Assembly (NCBI GenBank): GCA_011051855.1
Contig: DRKG01000510.1
Location: 1 to 7,227 of the forward strand
Source of the DNA: a bacterium
GTDB lineage: Bacteria; Planctomycetota; UBA1135; UBA2386
Reading direction: 5' to 3'
Length of the DNA stretch: 7,227 nt
Position 1 is the first letter of the stretch. The number at the start of each line of letters is the position of its first letter. The notes beneath the pieces were generated by a model that was not told where the DNA came from, ran no database searches, and was given only the letters and a program-made list of their open reading frames with translations. The position numbers were made by a program, and so were the translations under genes. Below are positions 6,391 through 7,227 of the stretch, one piece after another.

Positions 6391-7227
6391 ATGCGCACCC
6401 GATCGTTTGTCGCGTTCGTGCTGTGTTCGGCGGCCGTGGCGCAGTCGGCGCCGCAGGCGTCGCTGCAGCAGGGGGCGAAGGTCACCTTCGAGCAACTGCG
6501 CGGCGGCAAGGCGCGCCACAGCCAGCGAGCGCGGCTGCTGTCATTGGCGGTCGAACGCGGTGAAACGCCGACGCCGTTCCTGCCTCCGGGTGCGTTCCGC
6601 GCGACCTTCGAGGCCGTCGTCACGCTGCCGGCGCGCGATCGCATGAACTTCCGCGTCGATGGTGTCGGCAAAGTGCGTCTTTCGATCGACGGCAAGGTCG
6701 TGCTCGACGGTCGCGTGCGCGCGGGCAAACCGCTGGTGACGGCAAAGGCGGTGCGGCTGCGCAAGGGGGGCAACGACCTGAAGCTCGAGTTCGAGAGCGC
6801 CGCCCGCGGCGACGGCCGCGTGCGCCTGTTCTGGTCGGGTTACGACTTCGGGTTCGAGCCGATTGCTCCCGAGCGGTTGTCGTTCGTGGCCGGCGACGAA
6901 CAGGTTGCGCGCGGCGAGCGACTTCGACTCGGCCACCGTCTGTTCGTCGAGCGGCGTTGCGCACGCTGCCACGATTACGGCGACAACCGCCGCATCACCG
7001 AGTCGGCCTTCCTGGAGCTCGATCGTGCCGGCCCGGATCTGCGCCGGGTCGGGGCACGCAGCCACGCCGGTTGGCTGTTCGAGTGGCTGCGGGATCCGCG
7101 CGCCGTGCGCCCCGAATCGACGATGCCCGCGTTCTCGTTGTCCGATGACGAGGCTGGCGACATCGCGACGTGGCTCGCGACGCTCGGCGAGCCGCTGCCC
7201 GCGGTTCCGTTCACCCGGCGGCAGGTC
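6391..7227 (+). CDS. Exported PA14-like / c-type cytochrome protein (3' truncated by window edge)
   Basis: An open frame of 279 codons runs from ATG 6391 to the end of the window without a stop. Residues 1-18 are a signal peptide (Phe-Val-Ala-Phe-Val-Leu core, AVAQ near the cleavage site). Residues about 67-160 look like a PA14-type beta domain: FRATFEAVVTLPARDRMNF (69-87), VRLSIDGKVVLDG (95-107), VRLRKGGNDLKLEFES (121-136) and RVRLFWSGYDF (143-153). This fold often binds carbohydrate. Residues about 177-267 form a class I cytochrome c: the heme motif CARCH at 190-194 (bases 6958-6972), GPDLRRVG (214-221), WLFEWLRDP (228-236) and the probable axial Met245 in STMPAF, followed by a closing helix. 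It should be a periplasmic or surface electron carrier with heme attached after export. The start is set by the signal peptide and an AGGA 8 bases upstream. The gene is 4 bp behind the DUF6797 gene, so one operon is expected. The protein continues beyond the window, possibly into a second domain. Confidence 0.92.
   Translation, partial: MRTRSFVAFVLCSAAVAQSAPQASLQQGAKVTFEQLRGGKARHSQRARLLSLAVERGETPTPFLPPGAFRATFEAVVTLPARDRMNFRVDGVGKVRLSIDGKVVLDGRVRAGKPLVTAKAVRLRKGGNDLKLEFESAARGDGRVRLFWSGYDFGFEPIAPERLSFVAGDEQVARGERLRLGHRLFVERRCARCHDYGDNRRITESAFLELDRAGPDLRRVGARSHAGWLFEWLRDPRAVRPESTMPAFSLSDDEAGDIATWLATLGEPLPAVPFTRRQV

Noticed and set aside
4448..6646. 732-codon + strand frame overlapping the DUF6797 and cytochrome genes
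   Set aside because: It is an Arg-rich out-of-frame reading that crosses the stop and start of two well-supported genes.
5748..6773. 341-codon - strand frame opposite the DUF6797 3' end and the cytochrome start
   Set aside because: It has shadow composition and no domain, and it lies opposite clear conserved coding sequence.

Overview
The window is GC-rich (about two thirds G+C by eye) chromosomal DNA. It most resembles a member of the PVC group, and Planctomycetota is my best guess. The main evidence is the pair at the right end: a DUF6797/propeller-type secreted protein followed by a secreted PA14-like/cytochrome c protein, a combination typical of planctomycetes and verrucomicrobia. The scarcity of good Shine-Dalgarno sequences fits this. 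The assignment is an inference from protein families, because no rRNA or other phylogenetic marker is present.

Layout. At the left edge (2-103, + strand) is the last stretch of what looks like an RND-type efflux permease. It overlaps tail-to-tail with an acyl-CoA dehydrogenase on the - strand (69-1241). Upstream of that gene on the same strand, 42 bp away, is an unusual exported protein of 629 residues (1284-3173). It has a signal peptide, about 300 residues of Arg/Pro/Ser/Thr-rich low complexity, a Trp/Tyr-rich block and a C-terminal TPR domain. A 212-bp divergent intergenic region (3174-3385) follows and carries a perfect 10-bp inverted repeat. The + strand then holds a DUF502 membrane protein (3386-4012), a 775-residue exported DUF6797/beta-propeller protein (4059-6386) and, 4 bp later, an exported PA14-like/cytochrome c protein that runs off the right edge (6391-7227).

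How the genes may work together. The DUF6797 protein and the cytochrome c are almost certainly one transcriptional unit and probably one extracytoplasmic system. The propeller protein has no heme motif of its own, while the next gene supplies a CxxCH heme site and a likely Met ligand. This suggests an oxidoreductase or substrate-binding protein paired with an electron acceptor, but the substrate is unknown. DUF502 lies 46 bp upstream on the same strand and may be co-transcribed without a clear functional link. The acyl-CoA dehydrogenase is ordinary cytoplasmic fatty-acid or branched-chain acyl metabolism. The TPR protein upstream of it has no recognised function.

No tRNA, rRNA, CRISPR array, insertion sequence or convincing intrinsic terminator was seen. 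No gap between genes exceeds 300 bases.
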